In this document: positions 12,301 through 25,700 of the stretch, in pieces
Position numbering within the stretch: the first letter of the stretch is position 1
Layout of the letters: each line of letters begins with the position of its first letter
NCBI RefSeq assembly: GCF_050436995.1
Contig: NC_134753.1
Span: 4,588,001 to 4,652,000 of the forward strand
Length of the DNA stretch: 64,000 bases
Direction of reading: 5' to 3'
Origin: Anticarsia gemmatalis
Taxonomy: Eukaryota; Arthropoda; Insecta; Lepidoptera; Erebidae
Notes under the pieces: generated by a model
The model's input: the letters and a program-made list of their open reading frames with translations, nothing else
What the model was told of the DNA's origin: nothing
Databases searched by the model: none
Position numbers and translations under genes: made by a program

Positions 12301-13785
12301 AAACTTGCCACATTCATGATGTAATCAGTCACGATCAAGACATTTTGTAAAGTAAATCCATTACAGATACTTTGGTAATCGACTGCGAGCGCGCGCGAGT
12401 TCGTTGACTCTATTTAAAGTCTGTGTAGCGAACATGAAATTCAAATACAAAGTTACCATATTCCGAATATTATGAAGTAAGTTTCGGTTCATTAGATCTC
12501 ATTTTGTATACATTTTAAAACAGCAATATGCATGTGTGCATGTGCTCCTTTTATGAAATTCTGTGCTTTAGTTCATTGACTTCGCCGTGGCTCGAGTCGC
12601 GCGCGCCCGCCTTTTCTACCTCCTTCATTCATATGTTTTCCTAGTACAACAACTTATATTCAAAGAACATTAAACCGAATGATATGAGAAAATCGTAACT
12701 TGTATTGTCGTTTTTTATTATAATAACTTCTTACAACTAATGTATAAACTATTACTAAATGTTTGTGTTTGATATTTGTGTTGTTGGAATACTCAATTAT
12801 TCAAGTTTATCCTTAATTACGAATAATTGAATGTTCTCGACGCGGGTGTTGGAGCGTGGGGTGATGAGGGCTCAGTTAATAGGCAAAAGGGAAGAGATGT
12901 GGGGTACGTCAGGTTATTCACAATCTACGAAGGATAGATAGAGGTTTGTAGGGCGGGTTCGACCGTCACTAGTGCATGAGATAATGCTCTTGATGAAAGT
13001 TAGTGAGCCGGAGTTGACATGTTCTCTTCTATGATAAGAATTGAAGTGGGGTAAGTTGTAAGTTTGTGTTTCTTACTTGGTAAAGTAGTCTTGCTATAGG
13101 TACGTTATAACGTGATTTCATGTGGTCATAGAAAACGAGAACAAGGAACAAAACTATACAAAAACTTTTTGCTTTATTCAGAACTATACTACTACAATGT
13201 ATCATATTTTTATAAAATGATATAGGTCTTACGAGAACTATAAAGGAATGCTGACCCGTAGGATTGAGAACATTACTAGTGATGTGTGAACCCGCTCTTA
13301 ACCTACGGAAATAGACGAGCTTATAGGATAAGCCACCAAGGGACTGACGCAGTACATTTCGCCAATGAGAGTTTAGATAAGGTACAAGTATAGCACATTT
13401 CCGTCAAGAGAAATATGCCTTAAGAATATTTGTATGAAATGAGATCCGGAAGATGAAATGGAACATTAGTTAGGGATGAAACTTGATTTAGTTTCTGATT
13501 TTCCCTATTATTGAATGTCAGAACAAGGATTCATATAGAGTTGTCGATACATCCAACTACAATATATTCCATTTTAGAAAAGCAAACAATATTGTTTTAC
13601 ATACATTGAGAACAATTAGATTAACTAAATATTCGAAACATTAGGCAACCATTGGAAACCCTTACATTACTGCCTTAGCAAAGACTAAACTAACAAATAA
13701 ATAGTAGCCGTTTACAAAACTATTTCATACAAAATGTAGCAAGCGAAATGTATAACTAATTATTACCACACATCCACATTCCTTC
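9325..13785. other. Noncoding stretch
   Basis: No gene is supported. Small GC-rich islands occur near 11695-11730 and 12370-12400, and at 12583-12613 (CTCGAGTCGCGCGCGCCCGC). They lack convincing reading frames. All else is AT-rich sequence with stops in every frame. Confidence 0.55.
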
Positions 13786-13885
13786 AGCGTAGAGTCAGCC
13801 CGCAGACTTTTAGCAACGTATTGACGAACAATTTCCATTATGATTTGGAATTCATATGCGTGTAGTCTGCGGCTGACATTACGCT
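13786..13885. repeat. Foldback element or hairpin, about 100 bp
   Basis: The left arm at 13786-13808 (AGCGTAGAGTCAGCCCGCAG and three more bases) is complementary to the right arm at 13864-13885 (AGTCTGCGGCTGACATTACG and two more), with two mismatches and one bulge. Weaker pairing continues inward. The arms are separated by 55 bp. It fits a short foldback MITE, or less probably a structured transcript. Confidence 0.55.
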
Positions 13886-15128
13886 AGTACGAATGCAAGT
13901 ATGAACGCGTACTTACACTAATATTATTAACCATTTACCTATAATTCAGTCACATTCATCTTAAACAAGCACTTGCAAATATTTGCTGTGAAAATTGAAC
14001 ACTTCACGTAACAAATTATTTACTTACGCGATCACAAAGACAACTTCGTAAGGCGTATGCTGAGTTCTATATTCGTGTTTGTCGCAGTAACATAATATTA
14101 TTAGGCCATCGGTAATATTAACGTTTTAGGCGCATTACAAAAGGCTGTTACAATCTAACAGATATTATATTTATTACTCATGTATATTAGCACTATTTTG
14201 TCTGCAACATTTACCCATCGACAAAACGTAATGAAATCAAACGACATGAGTAACTATTCATGTAAGTTTCCTACGGCGCAGTCCCTCTACATAATTTGGT
14301 ATCATACTCATCATATCCTTTGAAATAATGACATCAATCAAACCCCCGACTTTTGTTGTATAAATTCGGCGCGGTGCGGTAGCGTCAAAGTAAAAATATA
14401 AAAAATAGTTCCCACTACTTGTATCTAACACTGCAACTATTATTATTTCAATATACAGACACGGCCTCTATACATTTATAATAATAGATTTCGTTACAGC
14501 TCTATGTATATAACTATTTCTCGATAAAGTGCGATCGAAAGAGGTTTACTCTGATTAGTACCTATGATACAGACCAACTCAATATCATCCACTTGAGTCC
14601 CGTGTTCCACCATCTTAGTCTTTACGTAACAAGAATTTATTTAAAACTCGACTAATTGGTAAAAAATGTCTACATTTCGACACCTACATTCTCATAAGGC
14701 TTCTTCGTTATAAACTCCTACGTTGATCTGTAACAAAGAGAAGTTTATTGAGTGATATTTTAAGGTTCAGACGTGATATAAATCGTGAATTACTGAGAGA
14801 ATATTTCACGAGTTACGAGAAATTTTAATACTAACTCTCTCCCTAATTTTTAATAGAAAGGTTCATTGTTTAAAGTTAGGGAGTTTGAGCCGAGGTAATG
14901 AATCGTAGCTTTGTTATTGAGAGAGGCTGCGACGAGACGGTGTAACTACAACTTTGTGGCTGATTTCCAAGAATACGTTCACCTCGATAGCGTTGAGTTA
15001 TGAAGATAACAGTTCTATTTATGATCTCATGTAGAGTTATAATGAAGTATTACGATGTTATCGATTACGCTTTGAGAGATTTGTAGGAAATACTCAAAGT
15101 ATACTTACATATTATATCAGTGCTTATA
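13886..15128 (-). other. Noncoding; probable 3' flank of the minus-strand exon
   Basis: No gene is visible. On the minus strand this lies downstream of the stop at 15129. AATAAA polyadenylation hexamers occur on that strand at about 14744-14749 and near 14636, so part of this stretch may be the 3' UTR. A CpG-rich spot sits at 14366-14385, next to a TATAAA-like run. Confidence 0.35.
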
Positions 15129-15455
15129 CTACACCACATGTACAGGACAGCCGTCCTTCGCTCTAACGTTGTCTAGTGGCGGCGATATCACCACATACGT
15201 GTCTCGGCTGGTAGTAGGAACCTCGTCGTCATCACCCGCGAACAGTGGAGGTGGTGGGATGACGTCATCGTCGACCTCGTCCTCCGTCGCCTCCTGGCGC
15301 TTGCGGCCCGGCATGTAGTTCATAACGCACGTCACCGCGATCAGGAACAAGAAGAATATGAACACCACGTCGAACATGATTAGAAAGTTCAGCATTACTA
15401 GTTGCATCACGTCACTGACTAACTCCCTCCCCCTCACATTCTGCGCTCGCCGGCT
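15129..15455 (-). CDS. Putative 3'-terminal exon of a single-pass membrane protein
   Basis: This is the best host coding candidate. The minus strand is open for 108 codons from an acceptor (CTGTTCCAG) to a TAG. The first in-frame ATG is internal (residue 17), so this looks like a terminal exon, not a complete gene. Residues about 19-45 form a strongly hydrophobic helix (LNFLIMFDVVFIFFLFLIAV). A basic GRKRQ motif follows (50-54), then an acidic stretch (EDEVDDD), four prolines, another acidic run (GDDDE) and a Ser/Thr-rich tail ending in VHVV. By the positive-inside rule the tail would be cytoplasmic. GC content is markedly higher than the surroundings. I do not recognise the protein. Upstream exons must lie at higher coordinates or outside the window. 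Confidence 0.6.
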   Translation of the reverse strand, partial: SRRAQNVRGRELVSDVMQLVMLNFLIMFDVVFIFFLFLIAVTCVMNYMPGRKRQEATEDEVDDDVIPPPPLFAGDDDEVPTTSRDTYVVISPPLDNVRAKDGCPVHVV

Positions 15456-18134
15456 CTGGAACAGGCACTGCTATTTTCATCTTATAGCATTGCTCGGATT
15501 CGTGTCCCGATATCTGAAGCAAAAGAGACGAGGTTTTAATATCTACTAAGTGCTTCGGAAATAAACTGGAAATTGGAGAGACAAGATTTTCTGAGAACAG
15601 ATTTTAGATCGGCAATATATTCGCTTGACGTTATAAATAAATTAACAAAAATAAATACTCATTCCCTAAACCCATAATATGTTTTCGAAGTCGTACAGTG
15701 AAAAATGATCCGTGAAACATCGAGTTTTCCGGTTCGCAAACCCTCATGCGGTCCCGTTACATTGTTTTCACGCACAGTTTAATCTGGCTTTAAAACGTTC
15801 CAAAAAGAATTGGCTGCTCTACCTTTGATACGTTTTTTAATACTACCCTCACTTTCCGGGCGGCCGCAATCCTCTTCACGTTTTTATAACCATACATTTT
15901 AATCAAGCTGCCTTGTGATTACGGACTAAGTAAAGTAAATAAATATATTTATATCTTTCTCATTTGCTCACCGAACGAGTAGATCGGATCGTGAATCAAA
16001 TTTATTCTCTTTGTTCAAGTAGGTGTAACTTATAGATTTATGTCGAAATCCATTCATTTGAGTGAATCTGTAACTTATGATGTCTGAAAATCTTTTAAAG
16101 CTGTACTTTCATTGATCTTGCTTTAATGCGTCTGAGTGGCAGTGGAAGGTAAGACATTATTATTCTGAATGTAATATTCACATTTCTATAACTGTTACCT
16201 ATCAACGAATAAAACTACGTAATAATCATTTTTATAATAAGGTACAGCTAATCGGTATTTTTAAGTTAAGTACATACGATATTATTGTTCAAGTAAATTT
16301 ATAAATATCTTATGTGATCATCGTATCACGATTTGTCATGTAAATAATAGACTATAAGCATTAATAGCGTGAATGCTTCTCGCCATTGATTGGCGATGAA
16401 AGGCCTCGAGCTGTGATCCTAACTCGTTGACCTATTAAGCCAAGCCGAGATCTAAAACAGGCGTGTTTGGCATAATTATGAATAGCTTAACCTGCCGTTT
16501 GTGTGCGCCCTTTGAGCTTAGTAATATTATGGACTGAGGTTTAACAACGATGGCCTATTGACTTTGTAAAAAGTCTCAGCACTTATTTTGTTTTATCAAT
16601 TTTCTTACATTGCTACAAAAAAACTGAAAACAAAAACTTTGCTATGTATTATTTTTCCGAAACAGACAAAGAATAATGTTACTTTAAATTTCATGTAAGT
16701 CCCTCGTAACGTATAATCGTTTTGCCTATTTAAAAACGTAATATTAACATAGCTTGCCCTTTAAAATGTTTCATATCTATAACGGTGAAAAATTTCCATG
16801 ATTTTTTATGACGAAGAACCAAAACTGCTAAAGTGGACAATCAATATCCAAACATTATGAAGCAATGGCCCTAATAAACGAAGGGTAAATTGAATTTACG
16901 TACAAAATTCTTTCAACCGCGTAACTATCATTATATCCATGGGTATCTCAATGATAATAATCCGTCCCATTTTGACCATACTTCTGCCACAAGGGTCCAC
17001 CGCAGAAAGCCTTTTAAAGCAGTACAAGATCCCTTTTGATGTGTAAACAACGGTCGTTTATCCAGAGATTGACTTCGGGTTTCATTGCTCGGATTCACGA
17101 TTCCCTTGCATGTCTATCTCGGATTCTTTTAATCATTTTGTGAAAGTCGGTCAATTTGTATTTTTGTTAAAGGGAGTTCGTCTTTTTGTACAAATGTATG
17201 TAATATACTGCTTAAGCTGAGTTATCTTACTACTTTAAACATGTGAATACAAGAAAAACTATTAGTTAAAAACTATTATTTAACTCTCTCTCTGTAGATA
17301 CAATGTCAAAAGACAAAAGTATTTTTGACAAACTACTTTATAAAAGAAATGATTATTGCACTACTTTACATCGTAAATTTTGTCTCAGGCAAGTCATGTG
17401 TTTATAAATATACCTTAGCTAAGAAAATTACTATACATGACAGAGTTTCTGTAACAATTTGTTTCAAAATATATCTCGATACAAATAAATCAGAAAGGGT
17501 TATCGACATAAAATGTAAGTCGCGAGAGCCCTTATCAAATTGTTACTTGTAAAAAGTTGTGAGAAGTTTGGTGAAAGTTCAGTACATTTGCGTAGCCTTA
17601 GGGAAAGGGCGAATGTTTTGTCTTTTGCTGGAGATATCAATTTGATATAGGAGTCACGCTAAGTTTGCGAACAAGTAAGTTTGTTGGACGTCATGCCAGA
17701 TGACACTTGAACAGAATATACGGATCGAGTTATGGTGATCGTGATATATTAAGAGAACATGGAGAAACTAAGTAAGTTTTATAAATAAATATAATAAATA
17801 ATTTGTTGAATTATATAAAGTTAAAACTTAAAGCTGTCGTTATTAACCACTCTTATTTTCACTTTTATTTAGTGAGTCAAAGTCAAAGTTGTTTTCCTAA
17901 TTAGATTTATCGTTAACGTAAAACATTTTCCTTAATATTCTTTAAGTATTCATTCATAACCATTGTGTCTTCATTCGAAACATTCGCTTTAATTACATTA
18001 ATGATTAGATAAAGTAATAAGCCGATTTGTCTAAGATTTCAGTGAAAATGTTTATGTTCGCAAATGAAAATTAATTGAAATATCAAAGTTTTAATACAAT
18101 ACGGCTTGACACTTGGGAACCTCGTTATTTTTAA

Positions 18135-18215
18135 AGCCTCCCGGCGGCAATCCGTGGAGTTTGTCGCCAGAAATATTTATGACGGACTTCGCCTCGCCGC
18201 CGCTGGGCCAACTAA
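18135..18215. other. GC-rich block, possible conserved or coding element
   Basis: The block contains CCCGGCGGCAATCCG and CGCCTCGCCGCCGCTGGGCC within otherwise AT-rich DNA. It is open on both strands. On the minus strand it follows an acceptor-like GGCCATTGTTTCAG near 18232 and reads through about 45 codons containing GDKLHGLPPGGF. That could be an exon, but no good donor closes it. A conserved regulatory element is equally likely. Confidence 0.3.
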
Positions 18216-18454
18216 TATCCGCCAGATTCGTTTGACTGAAACAATGGCCTTAAAACTTGACTTTACTTTCAGCTATCGTATTCTAGAGAAATGTTCAATG
18301 TTCCTTGGATATTAAATTTGATTTCTATAATTTAGAAATGTTGATTTAGCGTGGGACGTACCGCTCCGCACTGACAATTTAATTCGTGGGTTAGGTTAAT
18401 CCGTTTAATGGGCTAAAACAAACAGCTTAACTAATTTATGGATGACCCTAGAGA

Positions 18455-18513
18455 CCTGTTGAGTGGTGACAGTGGTTATCGCGTTTTAGGTCCTCATAGT
18501 TACACTCAACAGG
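18455..18513. repeat. Inverted repeat hairpin
   Basis: CCTGTTGAGTG at 18455-18465 is exactly complementary to CACTCAACAGG at 18503-18513. A further partial pairing (GTGAC/GTTAC) extends the stem inward, leaving a loop of about 27 bases. It is listed as a secondary-structure element without assigned function. Confidence 0.5.
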
Positions 18514-19673
18514 ATACTTGATTAACAGAATGTCAACGAAAATTCTGTAAAATTAATATTATTAACACACTACTGTGCGTCAGACGTAAAATAGACTAAA
18601 CCAAACTTGAAATAAAAGCGTTTTGAAATCTATGAAAAACATTAATTCATCAACTTAAAACAAATATTATTAAGTTATCATTCTAGTCGAAATTAAGGGA
18701 ACTTCAAGTCAACTTTCTTTATTACATACAAATGATCACGTAGCTATTTCAGTACGAATTTGTAGCGAACGCAATCATCAAAGGTTAGAAAAAAACAAAA
18801 AGTGGAACAATATCAGACACATCTTTTTATTATACACCCTTTTCAGATAAAAGGGTTGTGTTTTTGTCTGTATCATTTTATGAGATTATACTGAACAAGC
18901 TAAAGTATAAGTATCTAATGTTATTCCAATTTTTATGTAACTTACTAAACTATTACACTACTATGAGTCACTTTACGAAATATCTGCATTCTCTTCTTAT
19001 TTTTAACTGAAAACTTACAAAGGGTGTTTACTAGTTAAAGAGAATGAAATAGAGCACCGACTACGTATGAGTATTTATGTTCAAATAAATAAAAAATCTG
19101 AAACTGCACTGCTCAAAAGCTTTCAGATATCAGGCACATATAAATCTTATGTCATAATTAATGTTAAGGTTACGTTTACATAGTGATTTGTTTTACACCT
19201 TAATGACACAATCGGTCGTGGACCTACAATTCATTGATAATATTGATTCCAAAATTTTGTAATTTTGAAACGACAGTAACAGTTTATTATGCTCTTTAAA
19301 AAAAAGCAAATAAACTAATAAGCATGAGTGATGAACTTTTCCTTTTTCTGCTTATTTACTGTAGATAAGATATTTTTGTTTAAAACTTACGATTTGAATG
19401 TTGTATTTAGTGCATTATCCCTTCTAAAGGAATTAACGAAGTTAGTAGCTACATTATACGTTAAGCAGGTGGACCGGCGAAATTATAGGGGTTTGTGGTT
19501 GTAAACTAACTTAGTGTAAGAAAATGTGGGCGATTATAGGCCGTGTTGTGGTCTTTACGAAGCGCACGGATTAGGTTCAATGTTTATCGTGATTATCCTT
19601 CCGAAAAGCGTTACGACAATTTGTTCTGATGTATGAATATTATAATACTTCTAACATTATCACTATACTAGTG

Positions 19674-19731
19674 CATATGTTACTGTAAAAGCCAGTTCAC
19701 ACACAGTTCGGGCTTTTACAGTAAGACATAT
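19674..19731. repeat. Hairpin with 14-bp perfect stem
   Basis: TTACTGTAAAAGCC (19680-19693) pairs exactly with GGCTTTTACAGTAA (19711-19724). After a 2-base bulge, ATATG/CATAT pairing continues outward. The loop is 17 bases. The size of about 58 nt and the bulged stem are compatible with a small-RNA precursor, but also with a foldback remnant. Confidence 0.45.
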
Positions 19732-22700
19732 ACATAAATATAATATCACGCCTGTTATATCTGAAGGAGTACAGGTATTCCAAATACACCCGCGTTTCGT
19801 TATTTTGTTGTTAGTCCCATGTAATGACGAGCTTATTGCTGTTTACCGGACACGGTACTAAACTCCGGAATACTATTGAGAATAATCTAACATAAATAAG
19901 CACCGTGCTGACCGTGACACAGAGGCATTCCCGATCACTAGTATTATCACAGAAGTTAGACTAAATATAAGCCATCTCTCATCAATACTAATTTTCAATG
20001 TCAACTTTATAGTTTAAGTTCATATACAACGATCTGCGACGCAGGCAAAACGAAAAATACCGTCCAGTAAAAGGTTCTTCGTTGAAATATTTAGTTGACA
20101 TTGCTATAGCCCACGGCTCTCCCTACTCTAGAAATAAGAGCCTTAAATTGAATGGAAGTGCATAACGAGTACTCTACTTTCTTTAGGACGGTCTCGGTTA
20201 CTCGCAAAGGCATTCTTAATAACATCAAAGGGTGGAATATTTTACAATTCGCAGGGTTGCATCTTAATATTCTTGAGCAAAATAAAATTTAATTATAAAT
20301 TACTTTGAACCTTGAAATACAAACAGCAGCAGACAATTTACTCCATTCAGGGAACTTCACACGTCAACACCTCACAATTTATCCGTAAACTAAAACAAAG
20401 TTCGTTCACCCCTAAGGATTCGAATCCAACTATTCGCAAGCTTTACAAGCACGACCTAAGTAGGGCGGTACGCACATGAAAGCCTCTACTCGCGTACGTT
20501 GCTTACAATCAACTGGCACGATGGGAAGTGTCCCGACAGATTGGTGAGAGAAAAGACAAGCTAAGAAAACCAGTTCAAAAGAAACAAACAGGTCCCTGCA
20601 GATTGTACCGACTTATCGGGAATAAAATCGAGACGCGAGTGGGGGGTTTTAACAGCACTGGTAATCTTGACAGGGTTGTCACACATCAGCTTTACGTCAC
20701 TCGGTGTAGGGTTGACTCGAAATACGCTTTTCCGTCCTCAACGTCTGGCTGTCGTGCAGATTGTAATCCGATCCACATCACATGTGTTTTGTCTCTAAAT
20801 AATGCCGGTATTACATTCTTCGCTCGCCCCGTTTTTCTGGAACGTTTGTTTCACGTTTGATTAATAATGAAATTGTTTTTAAGTCGGTCAAAAGAAATAA
20901 TAATTCACCGAAGTATGCATGATGTATAACGAGGGGTGGAAGGAGTGAACCAATTCTCATACAAACTGGGGCCTGACATTATGAGGCTGGAAATTAGCCA
21001 TAAATTAGAGCATTTAGAAAGGTTTCGCGAGTTCAATTTTCACGAGCGCTAGGGATGGCCAAATGGGTAAAATTGAGCAATGTAATAATATAGGTATTTT
21101 AGGTTACTTTTAGGTAACATTTTACTTTTCGGTATCAATTTAATAACTAGCTAACGATTTTATTTTTATAAGAGCTTTTTAGAAGACAGTTTAGGAATGC
21201 TTAGTTTGATGGTAGGTTTTAGGTCGTTATGGATCAAGAAAAAAAAATTAAATACCTTTAAGTAACGCTATTCAAATCTCTCATCATTCAAATCTCTATG
21301 TTTTTCGTATTTTCGGCCTTGGAACTTCCAGAACCATAGGCAGTACTACACTACCTCCGACCTTCGCAGAAGTTAACAAAGGCTCACAATGAGCGTAGGT
21401 AAAAGGTAAAAATACATACAAGGAACTGAAGTTCTACAGAATTGTAGGTATTAGGTTGTCAATCGTTTACACATATGGTATAAATAATTAATGGATAAAT
21501 AATTCGGTTCGCGTGGTAGGTCGAAGGTGTTTAGTACAACACGCACTGTGACGCGAGTTTGAATAATAAAAGACTACAAATTACCTTTATAAATAGAAGC
21601 CTTCAAGGCTTATAATGAACGGTCTGTAATGATAGATAGATTTGGGTGAATTATGAAGGCGAATATGTGTGTATTTTATATAGTACCTACGCTTTATTCC
21701 GGTAATACACGAAAAGGAATAACTAAAACCGAGCTTAGTTGCTCGATTCTCTACTACGATCGGTTACCGACAACCGGCTAGCTCTTGAGAAATTTTACAC
21801 GAAAATCTGTTTAGCGCTTTTACCGGGCTCCGTATATTTTAAATGTCAATCTCTCGATACTCAACAGTACCGAATTCAGAGAATTGAGCTACTGCTTACA
21901 CATTACCGCAATAAAGGAAAATTAAGATGACAGGTGTACTCCAAAAATCGTATTAATTGATAAGAAATACATACTTACATTTGTAAATAGAAGCATAAAA
22001 TTAAATACTATACCTATGTGATTTGAAACATAATATTTTTAAAAATTTTATTCCACTTAGAGTTAGAGTTTATTTTGCGCCGACAATATGAATACGAATA
22101 TACAATGATAAAGCACTTATTTGATGAGTAACCATTAACTCAGTACCTAGCAGGTAAAACTTTCATCTGAAAATGACGGCTAATGGCTCGAATCAGGTTA
22201 CACGTTACAGAATACTGAGAACAAAATTACATTGTTCCCTGAGAGTAATGTAGCACAAATAACTTGCCATAAGTTTGGACCTAACGATCCAAAATGAAAC
22301 TAGTCTATCGGTTATCGATTATGTTAAACAGAATCGTATGTAGAATAATAATTATGGTCGTTCGGCATAATTGGGAAATAATTGTGTTGAAAAGCCATTA
22401 TCATTAAGTAATCAAAAACATTATCATAAATTATTATCTATAAAAGAAAAAAGCCTTGATATTATGTGTGTAAGTATGTTTGTGTTATCATCAATCCGTG
22501 CTTGCTTTTGAGCGAACCTTTAGGAACAAAATTAGTGCTATAAGAAGAGCGTAGACTGAGAATAAGTGATGTTTTGTGGGCAACATACTCTTACAGAAAC
22601 TGGCTAAGGTAAAGAATGTAGTCTGTTCTATCTATCACAATATATAGGTATAAATAACACGTGAGTCTAAATTATATTATACAAAACTCGTGCTTCTGAA

Positions 22701-25700
22701 ATATTTCGTAATTTTGTGGCAATTTTGGAAATATGTAGCGATAAGATTTTATCGATGTCAGGTCGCGTAATATACGGAAAAGAACACCCTCCTGGGAAAT
22801 CAGAACACGGCATCAGGTTACGTACATAGTAAACCAATCATAGTTCAATGAGTATAATCGCTTTATAATATACGAAATATGCAGTATTGCGATCACTATA
22901 GATAAGTGACGCGATCATTATCAAAATTTTATAAGAACGTTCTTACATCTTATCTCTGGCAAAACTAACTATTATATAACTCAAAGGCTAATGTTAGGTT
23001 GCTATATAAGTCTTAATACATATATTGAAGTAAAGTTTTCCACGAACGGGTATATAGTTGCACTTCTTTTTGAGAAAAAGTACGATTTTTGTGAAAAAGG
23101 GCACCATCTGTTTGCTACCGAAAATTCAGGTGAAATAAAGTACAGCAGGGACAACCGCAGGCGACAGTCAATCGTAAATAAAACAGAATATTGCTGCAAA
23201 AGTAAGGTGGTTTGCACGTGAACGTACGTTTGCAGGGAAATGGCTGGAATTTAGCTGACTCTGCAAAGGCGTTTTTGTACTGTGATATATTACCCTCACA
23301 CGAACTGTCCGATCGGCTTAGTCATTAACTACAATTTGTATAAAGTTTCGCTATCGCCGACGTGGGTAAAGCGGTTTAAACGTCAGCACACAAAGCCCTG
23401 TTTCAATTTAGCATAACTTTGGGGTTGCACTAGGCGTTTATTAAAACGTAGGCTCACACCTAATCCGGACTTAAAGATAGTTTTGCGAACTATGGAGCGA
23501 ACCTGAAATTATTAACTGATTTTAGATTTAGGTTGCGGTTACCTGCTGTTTTGCTAGGTATTTCTGAATAACTTAAGACTAGGCTATTAATACCTAGATT
23601 ACATTCTAAGTCTACGCAAGTTCACGAATAGTGTAAAATCCTAACGTCACCCTTGAATACCCTTAATAAAGTATTTCGTATAGTCTGTGGGATTTTTATT
23701 GCGCTGGTTTTATTTACCAACATACAGCCCGTATGTATTAATGTTTATATTGCAAATTCCCGGCTGAAATGTTTTAGTTGACACAGTGTCGGGTGCAATT
23801 TTGTAGCACCGTTTCAATAGGTTTATTTACCAAAAAATAATAGAGTTTTGGCCAATTTAAAATGTAATTACCACTGCACTGATTTTATAGAAAATGTTTT
23901 TTCATATACGTTATTATTCGCAGGCTGGTAAAATTCTCCCAAAAATAATAGGAATTATTTTTTTAACCATAAAGTACGTCAAACTGATGGTCACTATTGA
24001 GTACATTGTTGCTTCGACTTAAATTGTGAATCACTATAAACTAAAAGAGAAGGCAATGTACAGCAGTGTGTTCCAAATAGTTGTCAACAGAAATACGTGA
24101 TAGCCCCCCAGAAAGGTCAGTAGCACTTTAATCTCAGAGATACTAATATATTTTCCTAAAACCAATGTAAGCGTCTGAGATAATTTGCCACTACTTGTAA
24201 AAGCGATGAGGTAGCGATTCCTAGCTCGAAGCGTTTCACCCATGACCCATGTCTTACTGACATTATTAATTTCGCCTGTTCGCAGAACGCCTCGCTAACG
24301 GATTGCGTAATTGAAAGGTATTATTAAATAGAACCTACCACTTCTGGAGTTTGTTTTCAATTATAGTGGGAGTTGAATATTTTCTAATTGGTTTTTGATT
24401 TTAAATTGAATTTGTATTGGTTTGAATTTTACAATCGTAACTTGAAAGACTGAATCTGGAATCAATCCATAAATCTGAAATAGGTTTTCTATTTACTTTT
24501 GAACAGCCGTATCATTTTAACTCTTGTTGCAATTCTAATTATTAAGGAAGACTAAAGAACTACAATTAACTATCGTTATTTTTTAACATAAGTAAACAGT
24601 TTTCGATTGACCCAAATTTCACGTAAACGGAACTCAATCTATTGATGAACCATGACAATAAAAATCCATTAAAATACCTGATGCTATATCATCGATCACA
24701 CCAAAGAAATTAAACTCACATATTTACTTTCCTTAGAACTCGCTTTAATATACAAATGGAAGGCTTTGTCCCGATACACGATAGTGTATGACAGCGGAAC
24801 TACGGTGACGAAGCGCTTTCATAATGATGTAGTATATGAAAACACCTACTGTAAAGGAGAATTAATAGTTAATGGTGATAAGACGTATTTCTAATTTGAA
24901 ATTGAGGAAATATGTATAAATGATTTAGGTAGATACGTAAATTACTATTTATTTTAAGTTTGAGTATTTCCTTAATTTTTTAGGACTGTGTATGGTAGCA
25001 TCCCTAACATACTGAAGGATGAAGTGCATGAAAATAGAATGTCAAAAGATCAATTTCACAATAAAATATTGGGACCGTGAAAAGTTCAGCAGTCAATAGT
25101 TACTTAGACAATATCTAAATGAAAATTAGTAAGTACTAATTGAGTTCATAAAATAGAGAAAAATAGTTCACAAAGTTTGCCACTACAATTGGAGTAAGTC
25201 TATCAAGGCTTCCATCTGACAACTTCATTTATAGTCACGAAAGCTTTTGATTTATAACTTAATAGTGGGTCTTTATTGCCGGTATACCCTAAATTCGTAC
25301 CCGGAATCGGAACACCGAGTGCATAAAATTTACGACACACGATCCGAATTTTATATACAAAGTACGCTAAAGTGATGTGTAATAAAAACTATGTACTGAT
25401 ATATAATGTAGGCTTTTAAGGCGTGTTGTAAATTTGCGGATTGTGCCGTGCCAGGCGGCGAGATCGCGTGAGAGCCAACTACTATGAACTGCAAATACAC
25501 CTTTACAACGGAAATCCTACATTTTCCGTACATTTTCTGGGTCTAAATGTGACGGGATATGTCAGGTTTTATACGCTTATATTCTTTAACAATACGAGAA
25601 TCCTTGTATGAGACTTTAATTTTTGAAACGGATCATCCAGGTGGTACATTTGCGGAGGCTAAAAATACGTCTCCAATAAGCTGCTTACGTCATAAGCGTA

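Noticed and set aside
20528..20860. 110-codon plus-strand open frame
   Set aside because: It starts at GTG, has no recognisable domain or splice context, and its composition resembles open noncoding DNA.
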